This document shows, piece after piece, positions 15,512 to 23,409 of a stretch of 50,081 nt of DNA; within the stretch, counting starts at the first letter, position 1; the number at the start of each line of letters is the position of its first letter. The DNA lies in contig JAGAJA010000024.1 in the NCBI GenBank assembly GCA_017829075.1, forward strand, positions 1-50,081, read 5' to 3'. The position numbers and the translations under genes were made by a program. This DNA is from Oscillospiraceae bacterium (GTDB lineage: Bacteria; Bacillota_A; Clostridia; Oscillospirales; Ruminococcaceae). The notes under the pieces are model-generated. The model saw only the letters and a list, made by a program, of their open reading frames with translations. It was not told the origin of the DNA and did not search any database.

Positions 15512-17340
15512 ACACCTTTGGCGGTGTTTACCCAAAGGAGAATGAGAACAGGGTCGCAATTTACAACCGCTGTTCGTCAGACAAACAGGAGGACAGTCTG
15601 GAGTCACAGGCTGAACAGAGCCTTTCAATTGCACGGGACAAGGGCTGGATAGTGGTTGATCAGTATGTTGAGCTGAAAAGCGGAACTACCTCAGAAGAAA
15701 GAACAGAGTATCTGCGAATGCTGGAGGATATGCAAAAGGGCAAGTTTGACATCATTATGATTAAGAGCCTTGACCGCCTTATGCGTAATGTAAAGGATTG
15801 GTTTAATTTCCTCGACATTCTGATGAAAAACAATCTGTACCTGTACACATACATAGACGGACGTTTCTTTGAGCGGGAAAGCTGTTATCTGATGTATATG
15901 TTCCTAAGTGCGATGAACGAGCAGTTTTCCTATGAGCTGTCAAGGAAAATCCGAAACGCACATCAGATACGCTACAAAAAGCAGTCGGGGTGGAACTTCT
16001 CAAATACCCCGTTCGGCTGGAAAAAAATCGATATGAAAACCTATGAGATAAACGAGGACGAAGCGTACTACATAAGGCGGGCTGTGGAGCTTGTCAAAGA
16101 GGGTTACAGCGTGTATAAAATCAGTCAGATACTGTGGCGGGAGGGTTTAAGGAACAGCAACGGCGAAAAGATGGACAGTTCCGTTATCAAGAACATTCTG
16201 ACCTCTCCACGACTGTACGGAACAGTTGTAATGCACAAAGACCAGATGAATTTCAACACCAAGAAGCGTGAAAAGGTGGATAAGGACGAGTGGATAACGG
16301 TTGATAATGCAATACCCGCTATTATCAGCAAAGAGGACTGGCAGGCTGTACAGGCAATTTTGGAAAGCAGAAAAGCCGAGAGCAACAGCTTTATTCCCCA
16401 CAAATATCCGCTTAGCGGAAAAATCAAGTGCGGTGAATGCGGAAGTATGTATCACCGTATGATGTACGACAAGCGCATAAAGGGGCAGGCGGTCGGCAAG
16501 GTAGCTTACTGGAAGTGCATAAGAGCTTACCGAAACCCGAAAGGTATAGAGGGACTTAGCTGTGACAATGAATGTTTAGACGAAGAAAAGGCTTATGCGC
16601 TTATTGAGGAATGTGCAAGTGCCTATCTCGGGAAGCTGCAAGCCAAAAAAGAGGATATTGTAGCAAATATGCTGAATATCGTAAAACGAGCCTTAGAGGA
16701 AAATGCAGGTATAGGAAGTCTTGAGGACTTGAAAAAGGAAATCGGCAAACTTGAACGAAAAAAGGAAAAATTATTTGAAAGACTGATGGACGAAACCATA
16801 AACAAGGACGACTTCAAAATATTCAACGACAGGCTTGTGAAAGATATCGAAAAGCTCCAGCAGGAAATTATCCGCATAGAAGCCACACAGGGCAGTCTGA
16901 TTGAAAATCAGGAACGCTTAGAAATGATAAGAAAAACGCTTAGCGACACCGACATAATCGACAGGGCGAAAGCGGTAAATAATCTTGATATGATTGACTG
17001 CATTGAGGTAATTGGTGACGGAACGCTAAAGGTTTACTGGAACAAATACAGGGTTCTCGGACTGCTTCAACTTAATGGAATAGAACAGCCTGACGAACGG
17101 GAAGATGAGTTTATCTCCGTTGTTTCGTATAACGGAAACAGAGCGTTAAAGGATAGAGTGACAAGTCAAAAGGAACAGATTTTGGAGTATGTCGCAAATG
17201 AACCGAGAGCGACATATCCCAAAATCGCAAAGGCAATAGGAGCAACAAAATGCGAAGTTGCCGCAAGATTAAAGTACCTGTTCAGTGATGGTTTTCTCAC
17301 AAGAGATGAAAACGGGGATTTTGTGGTACTGAAAAAGTGA
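15499..17340 (+). CDS. Large serine recombinase (site-specific integrase/excisionase)
   Basis: The 613-aa protein has a resolvase catalytic domain with VAIYNRCSSDKQEDSLESQ (catalytic serine in the R-C-S triplet, Ser26) and SLDRLMRNVKD, the recombinase domain (about residues 165-270: TPFGWKK..., ILTSPRLYGT), the zinc ribbon (KCGECGSMYHR ... CDNECLDEEKA) and a long coiled coil (about 400-475). A winged helix-turn-helix extends the C-terminus (KEQILEYVANEPRATYPKIA ... FVVLKK). All key residues are present. By family behaviour it integrates DNA at att sites and, with a directionality factor, excises it. It is the best candidate for restoring dpaB. Confidence 0.96.
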   Translation: MFGINTFGGVYPKENENRVAIYNRCSSDKQEDSLESQAEQSLSIARDKGWIVVDQYVELKSGTTSEERTEYLRMLEDMQKGKFDIIMIKSLDRLMRNVKDWFNFLDILMKNNLYLYTYIDGRFFERESCYLMYMFLSAMNEQFSYELSRKIRNAHQIRYKKQSGWNFSNTPFGWKKIDMKTYEINEDEAYYIRRAVELVKEGYSVYKISQILWREGLRNSNGEKMDSSVIKNILTSPRLYGTVVMHKDQMNFNTKKREKVDKDEWITVDNAIPAIISKEDWQAVQAILESRKAESNSFIPHKYPLSGKIKCGECGSMYHRMMYDKRIKGQAVGKVAYWKCIRAYRNPKGIEGLSCDNECLDEEKAYALIEECASAYLGKLQAKKEDIVANMLNIVKRALEENAGIGSLEDLKKEIGKLERKKEKLFERLMDETINKDDFKIFNDRLVKDIEKLQQEIIRIEATQGSLIENQERLEMIRKTLSDTDIIDRAKAVNNLDMIDCIEVIGDGTLKVYWNKYRVLGLLQLNGIEQPDEREDEFISVVSYNGNRALKDRVTSQKEQILEYVANEPRATYPKIAKAIGATKCEVAARLKYLFSDGFLTRDENGDFVVLKK

Positions 17341-17390
17341 CATATAACAGGCAGGGGAGCTTTGTGACGAACGCTGTTCTCCTGCTTGTA
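17302..17390. repeat. Direct repeat of the recombinase 3' end, copy 1
   Basis: It covers the last codons of the recombinase, the stop, and a ggcaggggagc...ctcctgc terminator-like hairpin. It matches 19670-19755, about 2.37 kb downstream, over roughly 85 bases with scattered mismatches. The two copies flank the Fic/HEPN cargo. Confidence 0.85.
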
Positions 17391-17422
17391 AGATGTGTTT
17401 ATTCTCGATAATGCAATGTGCC

Positions 17423-17451
17423 TTGATTTTACGCAGATAATATGCTATAAT
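17423..17451 (+). promoter_or_regulatory. Sigma-A promoter of the antitoxin-Fic operon
   Basis: ttgatt (17423-17428), 17-base spacer, tataat (17446-17451), 28 bases before the antitoxin ATG. Confidence 0.8.
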
Positions 17452-17479
17452 TAAGGAAACAATAAATACGGAGGAAATT

Positions 17480-17650
17480 ATGGCTGAACAGACAATGACC
17501 CTTGAACGTGCAATGAAAAATGCTATCGTTTCTACGGAAATGGAAGGCTTCGTTGTTACAGAAGAACAGCGTGAGTTAATGAAAAAGGTCCTTAAAAACG
17601 AAATCACCCTTAAAGAAGCTATTGCTGTGCTTAACAAGAAATATAAGTAA
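17480..17650 (+). CDS. VbhA-like antitoxin of the Fic toxin
   Basis: The 56-aa product carries the class I Fic-inhibitor motif (S/T)-x-x-x-E-(G/N) as STEMEG (Ser18 to Gly23), and a helical tail (TEEQRELMKKVLKNEITLKEAIAVL). In VbhA-type antitoxins the motif glutamate blocks ATP gamma-phosphate binding in the Fic pocket. It lies just before the fic gene with a 9-base gap and has a good ribosome site (GGAGG) and promoter, the usual toxin-antitoxin order. Confidence 0.88.
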   Translation: MAEQTMTLERAMKNAIVSTEMEGFVVTEEQRELMKKVLKNEITLKEAIAVLNKKYK

Positions 17651-17659
17651 GGTGGCATT

Positions 17660-18247
17660 ATGGGGTATTCACTTGAAGTGACTGATAAGGACTGTTATCC
17701 GAATACTACCGTTCTGATAAACAAACTCGGCATAACGGACGAAAAGGTTTTAAAGGAAAATGAGAGCTTTATTACAAGCACCATAGCGGCTATGCTTATT
17801 AGCAAACCGTTAAAGCCCGATTTTGATTTTGGAGATTATAAAGCAATTCATTATGAGCTTTTTTCTGAGCTTTATGAATGGGCGGGAAGTGTAAGAATCA
17901 TAAACCTATCCAAAACATCAACGGTGTTTACTGCTCCCAGAAACATAGAGGAGCTTGGCGGCAAAATATTCGGCAGATTAAAGAAACTGAATTACTTTGT
18001 CGGTTTGCCAAAAGCGGAATTTGTGGCTGAAATCGCCGATTTATATAACACTATAAATATGCTTCACCCGTTCCGTGAGGGTAATGGACGTACACAGCGT
18101 GTGTTCTTTATGCAGCTTATTCAGAATGCAGGCTACAGTATTGATTATTCGGAGTTTAATTCTGAATATCTAATGATTAGCAGTATACAGGCGGCTTCGG
18201 GAGTTATGGACAATCTTATCAGCTTTTTTGAAAACAATATCAATTAA
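17660..18247 (+). CDS. fic: Fic-domain AMP-transferase toxin
   Basis: The 195-aa protein has the complete Fic motif HPFREGNGRTQR (His136 catalytic), with the flap region near TVFTAPRNIEE (residues 88-98). Fic enzymes transfer AMP from ATP to target proteins; VbhT- and FicT-type toxins modify DNA gyrase and topoisomerase IV. The preceding antitoxin makes this a class I pair. As a toxin-antitoxin pair it would select against loss of the excised or replicating element from vegetative cells, and possibly act in defence. The start has the site AAGGTGG. Confidence 0.93.
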   Translation: MGYSLEVTDKDCYPNTTVLINKLGITDEKVLKENESFITSTIAAMLISKPLKPDFDFGDYKAIHYELFSELYEWAGSVRIINLSKTSTVFTAPRNIEELGGKIFGRLKKLNYFVGLPKAEFVAEIADLYNTINMLHPFREGNGRTQRVFFMQLIQNAGYSIDYSEFNSEYLMISSIQAASGVMDNLISFFENNIN

Positions 18248-18343
18248 TACTACACCATTGTTCCAAAACAAACTCAACCAATGGCGTTGCAAATGCATTT
18301 CGGATTTATTTATGCTATGACAGTAAAGGCGGCGAAATAATTT

Positions 18344-19591
18344 ATGGACGATAATTTAATATCTTTAAAGAAATTGAAAAGTGATATGGAGTCAATGAAA
18401 CTTCTTTCAATCTTTCTTAATCCAGAACAAAGAAGAATGTTAAAAGATATGGAAAGTAAAGTTAAAAACATTATTGCTCAAACAACAGACTTTAATAATA
18501 GATTTTCTTCTTATGGCTGGTGTGCCTATGACAGTATGAGTTTAGCTCTTATGGAAAGCGCAAATGCGGCTTTTGAAGCACAAGGAATAGAAGCCGCAGA
18601 ACAAATACTAATTAACTATTACAAAACAGATGTTAGCAAAATTACTCATTGGATAAAGCATTGTTCTGAAGCATTTGCTGTACGGGATAAATTAATTCAA
18701 CGCTTTTTTGAAGACCATTTTGCAGAGCGCTATCATGCAAGTGTTCCGCTGGGATTGATTATAGTAGATGGTGCAGTAAATGACTTTACTAAGAGCAAGG
18801 GATTTTTTGCAGAAGGGACATCTGTTGACGCTTGGGACTGTTTGGTTGGATGCAGTGATGGATTAACAAAGCTAAAAAGCATATTCAACCAAAACCGAAC
18901 AAAGACAAATACAGAAAAAATTACACTTCCCTATCGAAATGGGATATTGCATGGGCGGGACTTAAATTATGCAAATGAATATGTATCGTGTAAATGTGTA
19001 TCTCTTATGTTCGCTGTTGCTGATTGGATGAAGATGAAAAACAGCGAAGAATCAAGGAAAGCTGAATACGAAAAATCAATTAATCCACCTTCTATAAGAG
19101 AGTCATTACAACGCTTAAAGGAGAATGAGCAAATACGTGATGAAATCTCGTCATGGAAAAAACGAACGGTAGTTGTGGGCAATGATATTCCTTCTTGTGG
19201 TACAGTAGAGGATTATAAAGATTATCCGTATATTTGTGAAGTAATTGAAATGTTATTGGCTTGGAAAAGCAAAAACTATGGAAAGTTATCAACACATCTT
19301 CAAGAAATGTTTTCATCTAGCCTATCAGCAGGAAAAAGAGCTGGTGAATGTCACAAACTATTTGAAAATAAGGTTCTTGATTATTATGAAATCATTGAAG
19401 TCGAAGAACGTGCTTGTGCTCTATCCAAAGTAGTAGTAAAAGTTTTGTGGACAACTAAGAACACTAAGAAAGAGGCTACATTAACTTTTGGCTGTGTTTA
19501 CAAGAGCAATAGTGAGCGTGTAGGTGTTCCATGGCGAAATAATGGGAGATGGGTTTTAATGCCTTGGGATATACGGGAATTATATCGATAA
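18344..19591 (+). CDS. Unknown 415-aa protein with HEPN-like R-N-x3-H motif
   Basis: The protein is helical and soluble. Residues 1-60 look like a coiled coil. At residues 198-203 RNGILH matches the Rx4-6H signature of HEPN ribonucleases, including the polar residue (Asn) after the arginine, and it is followed by a hydrophobic helix (VSLMFAVADW). The C-terminal quarter (about 340-415) is beta-rich with WRNNGRWVLMPWDIREL. The gene is clearly AT-richer than its neighbours, a sign of separate origin. HEPN proteins act in abortive-infection and toxin systems, so a defence gene is plausible. The start codon is weakly supported (only ggcggcg upstream). Confidence 0.7.
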   Translation: MDDNLISLKKLKSDMESMKLLSIFLNPEQRRMLKDMESKVKNIIAQTTDFNNRFSSYGWCAYDSMSLALMESANAAFEAQGIEAAEQILINYYKTDVSKITHWIKHCSEAFAVRDKLIQRFFEDHFAERYHASVPLGLIIVDGAVNDFTKSKGFFAEGTSVDAWDCLVGCSDGLTKLKSIFNQNRTKTNTEKITLPYRNGILHGRDLNYANEYVSCKCVSLMFAVADWMKMKNSEESRKAEYEKSINPPSIRESLQRLKENEQIRDEISSWKKRTVVVGNDIPSCGTVEDYKDYPYICEVIEMLLAWKSKNYGKLSTHLQEMFSSSLSAGKRAGECHKLFENKVLDYYEIIEVEERACALSKVVVKVLWTTKNTKKEATLTFGCVYKSNSERVGVPWRNNGRWVLMPWDIRELYR

Positions 19592-19669
19592 ATCGTTTTC
19601 AGTACCATGTTTTATTCTGTTATGCCACAGAATATCATTTTCAAGAATAGAATAAAACATACCCCAGCT

Positions 19670-19755
19670 AGAGATGAAAACGGCGACTTTGTGGTACTGA
19701 AAAAGTGACATATAACAAGCAGGAGGGCTTTGTGAAAAACATTGTCCTCCTGTAA
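19670..19755. repeat. Direct repeat of the recombinase 3' end, copy 2
   Basis: agagatgaaaacggcgac, then tttgtggtactgaaaaagtga and an aggagg...cctcct hairpin, repeat the end of the large recombinase gene (17302-17390). The rest of that gene is absent here, so this is a 3' stub. It lies 48 bases before the right attachment core. Confidence 0.85.
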
Positions 19756-19802
19756 TTATCTAGTATACAGCATTATACATTTTTAGTATTATTTAGGTGA
19801 TT

Positions 19803-19811
19803 ACAGGCGTA
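19803..19811. other. Right attachment core (attR-type junction)
   Basis: acaggcgta again, with element sequence to the left (ttatttaggtgatt) and dpaB coding sequence to the right (tccacaatccctgcc). Confidence 0.85.
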
Positions 19812-20143
19812 TCCACAATCCCTGCCGCCAGTTTTGCCAGAGTGTTCCCGGTACAGGGCGCAACCAGCAGAACATCGAACATCTTTTTCGGGCCGATAGG
19901 CTCGGTGGTGGTTATTTCATGCAGAACAGTCTTTCCGGTGATATCGAACAGCCTTGCCGCGTGCTCCTGCGCCCTGCCGAAGCGGGTGTCGGTGGTATAG
20001 GCGCACTCTGACATTATCGGAGTAATGTCGCAGCCCATTGCTGCCAGCTCCGACAGCACCCTGAACACCCTCGAAAATGTGCAGAACGAGCCGCACACCG
20101 CCGCCCCGACCTTTAGTCCGGCAAGCTTTGAAATGTCGGTCAT
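19803..20143 (-). CDS. dpaB: Dipicolinate synthase subunit B, N-terminal part (gene split by mobile element)
   Basis: It encodes residues 1-114 of DpaB: a flavoprotein-like fold with LKVGAAVCGSFCTFSRVF near the start, DTRFGRAQEHA, ITTTEPIGPKK and VLLVAPCTGNTLAKLAAGI. The frame then runs into the element and stops after two foreign codons at 19793. Joined to 10051-9784 it gives 199 residues. ATG 20143 is the only in-frame start, since a stop lies 9 bases upstream; the AAAGGAGG site is further away than usual (about 30 bases). It follows dpaA by about 70 bases in one operon. Confidence 0.93.
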
Positions 20144-20211
20144 ATATAGTTACCGCCATGTTTCAGGCGGAGTCCTCCTTTCATCATTGTCCCCAAAGCA
20201 GACGCCTGAGG

Positions 20212-21036
20212 TCAGCTCCGGTCAGCCGCCGCAGTTATCGCCTGAGCAATCGCCTCTCCGGCAGTCCTCGGCGAGAATTTTCCCGGCAAACCCGCCGCCA
20301 TGATATGCTTTATTCCGGCGGCTTCGGCATAGCCCTTTTCAGGCTGGGCAGGCTTTGAGGCAAGCTCCATGTACAGCGCCGTTTTGCGCATTCTTGCGAA
20401 ATCGTCTTTGCTGAAAAGCTCCGCCGGAGCAGTGTTTATGATAAGATCCGCGCTTTCCGCCGCAAGCCCCGCAAGCGATGCAGGCAGCGCGCAGAACCCG
20501 TCAAGTATCGCCCTCTCCCGCTGAACAGAGCTTCGTGCAGTTATCGTCACACGACATCGGAATCCCCGAAGAAGCCCCGCAAGATAATACGCGATCCTGC
20601 CGTAGCCGGTTATCACCACGCTAGAATTGAACAGCGAGCCGTCAGACTCGCTTATCAGCAGGGAAACTGCGCCCTCGGCGGTGAGCAGCGCGTTCTTGAG
20701 GGTCAGCTCCTCCCCGGCGAAGTAGTTCACCAGCCGCAGCCCGTTGTCCGCGCACAGCTTCTCCAGACGCTCGGAGCTTCCACCGGCTAGGACAAGCCCG
20801 CCGACCTGCGCGTATTCCGGAATGCTGTCCAGCGGAATTGCCTCTTCGGACAGCGGAGCGTTTATATTAATTCCGTCCCTCGAAAAGGGCAGCGGCAGCA
20901 CTATCCTAGCGTATTTCCCGGAGGGCTGCGGGAAATCACCGCCCAGCCCCGCCGCGCTGACTCCGTTGGTCTGGGAGATCAGCTCCGCCGCATAAATTAT
21001 GCGCTTGTCGCCGCCGAGAAACAGATAATTTTCCAT
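20212..21036 (-). CDS. dpaA: Dipicolinate synthase subunit A
   Basis: DpaA (SpoVFA) is the NAD(P)-binding dehydrogenase subunit that, with DpaB, makes dipicolinic acid for the spore core. The 274-aa product begins MENYLFLGGDKRIIYAAELI, as in the family, and has a Rossmann motif (VVITGYGRIAYYLAGLLRG near residue 140) and LIINTAPAELF. ATG 21036 is chosen because ACGGAGGTG lies directly upstream. It heads a leftward operon with the interrupted dpaB. In Bacillus this operon is read in the mother cell by sigma-K. Confidence 0.93.
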   Translation of the reverse strand: MENYLFLGGDKRIIYAAELISQTNGVSAAGLGGDFPQPSGKYARIVLPLPFSRDGININAPLSEEAIPLDSIPEYAQVGGLVLAGGSSERLEKLCADNGLRLVNYFAGEELTLKNALLTAEGAVSLLISESDGSLFNSSVVITGYGRIAYYLAGLLRGFRCRVTITARSSVQRERAILDGFCALPASLAGLAAESADLIINTAPAELFSKDDFARMRKTALYMELASKPAQPEKGYAEAAGIKHIMAAGLPGKFSPRTAGEAIAQAITAAADRS

Positions 21037-21081
21037 GCCGCACCTCCGTGAATACGCCTCCGGTATACTCCGGGTCAGTAT

Positions 21082-21090
21082 CATAATATG
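21082..21090 (-). promoter_or_regulatory. Possible mother-cell sigma -10 element of the dpa operon
   Basis: On the minus strand CATATTATG is close to the CATAnnnTA of sigma-K or the CATAnnnT of sigma-E promoters, about 45 bases before the dpaA start. A matching -35 is not convincing. Confidence 0.3.
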
Positions 21091-21143
21091 TAGCAGACCG
21101 AAAATCAGTGACGGAAATCATCGGAATTTTCTTTACTCAGCCC

Positions 21144-21172
21144 TTGAAATAATGGCGCGGAAGTAGTATAAT
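21144..21172 (+). promoter_or_regulatory. Sigma-A promoter of ppa
   Basis: ttgaaa (21144-21149), 17-base spacer, tataat (21167-21172). Confidence 0.8.
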
Positions 21173-21207
21173 AATCTCAGAAATTTTTTTGCAAAGGAGA
21201 TACTCTC

Positions 21208-21780
21208 ATGAATATATGGCACGACATCAATCCGGACAGGATCACTCCTAACGATTTTATCGCGGTAATCGAGATCGAAAAGGGAAGCAAAAAGAAGTAC
21301 GAGCTGGACAAGCAGACCGGTCTTATCATGCTGGACAGAATACTGTACACCTCCACCCACTACCCCGCAAACTACGGATTTATTCCGAGGACGCTCGCGG
21401 ACGACGGCGACCCGCTGGACGTACTGGTGCTCTGCAACGAGCCCATCAACCCGCTGGTGCTTGTGCAGTGCTACCCTATCGGCGTTATCACCATGCTTGA
21501 TAACGGCAAGAATGACGAGAAGATAATCGCGATCCCGTTCGAGGATCCCACCTACAACGCGTACCGCGGCATCGAAGCGCTCCCCAGCCACCTGTTTGAG
21601 GAAATGCGCCACTTCTTCTCGGTGTACAAGCAGCTTGAGGGCAAGACCACAGCCGTAAACGAGGTCATGGGTCAGAAGCAGGCAGTAGAGGTCATTCGCC
21701 AGTGCATTCAGAACTACAACGAGATATATGCACCCCAGCACCCCTATATTCCTGAACATAAAGCGAAAGGCAAGAAGTGA
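21208..21780 (+). CDS. ppa: Inorganic pyrophosphatase, family I
   Basis: The enzyme hydrolyses pyrophosphate to drive biosynthesis. The 190-aa protein shows the family I metal-site motif DDGDPLDVLVL near residue 66, the preceding HYPANYGFIPRT and EIEKGSKKKYELDK. Length is normal. It has a strong ribosome site (AAAGGAGAT) and its own promoter. Its stop overlaps the maf start by one base (TGATG), so the two are coupled. Confidence 0.96.
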   Translation: MNIWHDINPDRITPNDFIAVIEIEKGSKKKYELDKQTGLIMLDRILYTSTHYPANYGFIPRTLADDGDPLDVLVLCNEPINPLVLVQCYPIGVITMLDNGKNDEKIIAIPFEDPTYNAYRGIEALPSHLFEEMRHFFSVYKQLEGKTTAVNEVMGQKQAVEVIRQCIQNYNEIYAPQHPYIPEHKAKGKK

Positions 21781-22352
21781 TGATACTTGCGAGCCAGTCT
21801 CCCCGCCGCAGAGAGCTTCTAGGACTGATCACCGATAATTTCGAGATACTTCCGGCGCAGGGGGAGGAAATACTCCCGGAAGGGATATCGCCCCGCGAAG
21901 CAGTGATCCTGCTCTCTCAGCAGAAAGCCGCAGAGGTCAGGCAGCGTAAATTCCCCGGAATGGAGGAAATCCCCGACACTATAATCGCCGCAGACACGGT
22001 GGTGGCTGTTGACGAAGAAATACTTGGAAAGCCCCGCAGCCGCGAAAACGCCGAGGAAATGCTTCACAAGCTGTCCGGAAGAAAGCACAGTGTTTTCACC
22101 GGAGTGACTATAATTTCCGGCAGCCGGACAAGCTCCTTTGCGGAAGAAACCTCAGTAGAATTCTACCCCCTCACCGACGAGGAAATAACCAGCTACGTTG
22201 ACAGCGGCGACCCTATGGACAAGGCGGGCGCTTACGGAATACAAGGACGCGGCGCGCTTCTGGTGAAGCGTATTGAAGGGGATTACTACAACGTTATGGG
22301 ACTTCCCGCAGGGCGGCTTTACAGAGAACTAAAGCTGATACAAAAAACCTAA
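21780..22352 (+). CDS. maf: Maf-family nucleoside triphosphate pyrophosphatase
   Basis: The 190-aa protein has the Maf signature LASQSPRRRELLGL at the N-terminus and ADTVVAVDEEILGKP near residue 70. Maf proteins remove pyrophosphate from non-canonical or modified nucleotides (dTTP/UTP type) and are linked with arrest of cell division. ATG 21780 overlaps the ppa stop by one base. Confidence 0.93.
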   Translation: MILASQSPRRRELLGLITDNFEILPAQGEEILPEGISPREAVILLSQQKAAEVRQRKFPGMEEIPDTIIAADTVVAVDEEILGKPRSRENAEEMLHKLSGRKHSVFTGVTIISGSRTSSFAEETSVEFYPLTDEEITSYVDSGDPMDKAGAYGIQGRGALLVKRIEGDYYNVMGLPAGRLYRELKLIQKT

Positions 22353-22378
22353 TAATTTCATCGCATTTTGGAGAACTA

Positions 22379-22915
22379 ATGAACGACATCAAATATAATA
22401 AACTCACCGACAAAAATTTCAGCAAATACTCATTAGATGATTTCATCAGGCATCAGGAGGTCACGGAATGCTGGCGCAGGTCAGACGCCGGGCTTGTACT
22501 AACTCCGGTAAGCTTTGTGGAGGACTGGGACAGGCAGAAATGCCGGGAGGTCGCGGAGAGCATTCTTGACGGCATTTCAGGCTCCGGCTTTGCATACGGC
22601 GCGTTCTGCGATAACAGGATAGCCGGCTATATCTATGTATCCACGGAATTTTTCGGCAGCGAGGGTCAGTATATCGAGCTGAAGATGTTCCATGTGTCGG
22701 AGCCGTTCCGCAGAATGGGTATCGGCAGGGAGCTTTTCCGGCTTGCCTGCCAAGAGGCAGGGAAGCTCGGCGCGAAGAAGCTGTACATTTCCGCGCATTC
22801 TTCAAAGGAAAGTCAGGCAGCCTACCGCGCTATCGGCTGCGTTGAGGCGGAGGAAATAAACCGCGAGATCGCCGAGAGCGAACCGTGCGATATCCAGATG
22901 GAATATAAGCTGTAA
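22379..22915 (+). CDS. GNAT-family N-acetyltransferase
   Basis: The 178-aa product has the GNAT acetyl-CoA-binding pattern VSEPFRRMGIGRELFRLACQEA near residue 110, then ISAHSSKESQAAYRAIGCVEAEEI. The substrate is not predictable. A good ribosome site (TTTGGAG) precedes the ATG; it sits 26 bases after maf. Confidence 0.88.
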   Translation: MNDIKYNKLTDKNFSKYSLDDFIRHQEVTECWRRSDAGLVLTPVSFVEDWDRQKCREVAESILDGISGSGFAYGAFCDNRIAGYIYVSTEFFGSEGQYIELKMFHVSEPFRRMGIGRELFRLACQEAGKLGAKKLYISAHSSKESQAAYRAIGCVEAEEINREIAESEPCDIQMEYKL

Positions 22916-22929
22916 GAAAGGCGGCAGAT

Positions 22930-23376
22930 ATGACTATAAAGAAGCTCACCCCGGAGGAATATCCCTCCGCCCTTGAGCTTGTATGGCGGGTCTTTCTGGA
23001 ATTTGAAGCCCCGGACTACACTCAGGAGGGGATTGATGAGTTCCAGCGGAGCATAAGCGACCGGAATTACCTGTCGATGCTGACAGTTTACGGCGCATAT
23101 ATTGACGATGTTCTGGCGGGGGTAATCGCCACCCGGAGCCTTGGCGGGCATATTGCGCTGTTTTTTGTGGACAAGCAGTTCCAGCGGCAGGGTGTCGGGC
23201 GGGAGTTGTTCAGAGCCGTTCTCTCCGACTGCCGTTTTGACAGCATTACGGTAAATTCCTCGCCCTATGCGGTGGAGGTTTATCACAGACTAGGATTTAA
23301 AGATACCGACAGCGAGCAGACCGTCAGCGGTCTGAGATTCACTCCCATGAAGCGTGAAGTAAAACACGAAGAATAA
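22930..23376 (+). CDS. GNAT-family N-acetyltransferase
   Basis: The 148-aa product has the acetyl-CoA motif VDKQFQRQGVGRELFRAV near residue 80-97 and the C-terminal SSPYAVEVYHRLGFKDT. It resembles the YhbS/ElaA-like general GNAT group. It follows the previous acetyltransferase by 14 bases with an AAAGGCGG site, so they share a transcript. Confidence 0.88.
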   Translation: MTIKKLTPEEYPSALELVWRVFLEFEAPDYTQEGIDEFQRSISDRNYLSMLTVYGAYIDDVLAGVIATRSLGGHIALFFVDKQFQRQGVGRELFRAVLSDCRFDSITVNSSPYAVEVYHRLGFKDTDSEQTVSGLRFTPMKREVKHEE

Positions 23377-23409
23377 TTGATGATTTTGCTATAATAATAA
23401 AGCGAAAAA

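Larger units (their letters stand above)
10043..19811. mobile_element. 9.76-kb serine-recombinase element inserted in dpaB (putative sporulation intervening element)
   Basis: The borders are two direct copies of acaggcgta, at 10043-10051 and 19803-19811. Everything between is foreign to dpaB, and removing one copy plus the interior (9760 bases) restores the gene in frame. Cargo: two lipoproteins, a small resolvase-type recombinase, an HTH coiled-coil pair, an HUH replication protein, a large serine recombinase, a VbhA/Fic pair and a HEPN-like protein. All genes point rightward, against dpaAB. Base composition is visibly more AT-rich than the flanks, most of all in 17.4-19.7 kb. No structural phage genes or conjugation genes are seen. 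Confidence 0.93.

Noticed and set aside
18344..19591. The HEPN-like protein as a CRISPR effector such as Cas13
   Set aside because: It has only one R-N-x3-H motif, is far too small, and no array or adaptation genes are present.
10043..19811. The element as a prophage or a conjugative transposon
   Set aside because: No capsid, terminase, portal, tail, relaxosome-type mobilisation or type IV secretion genes are present; the HUH protein fits a replication initiator better than a full conjugation system.
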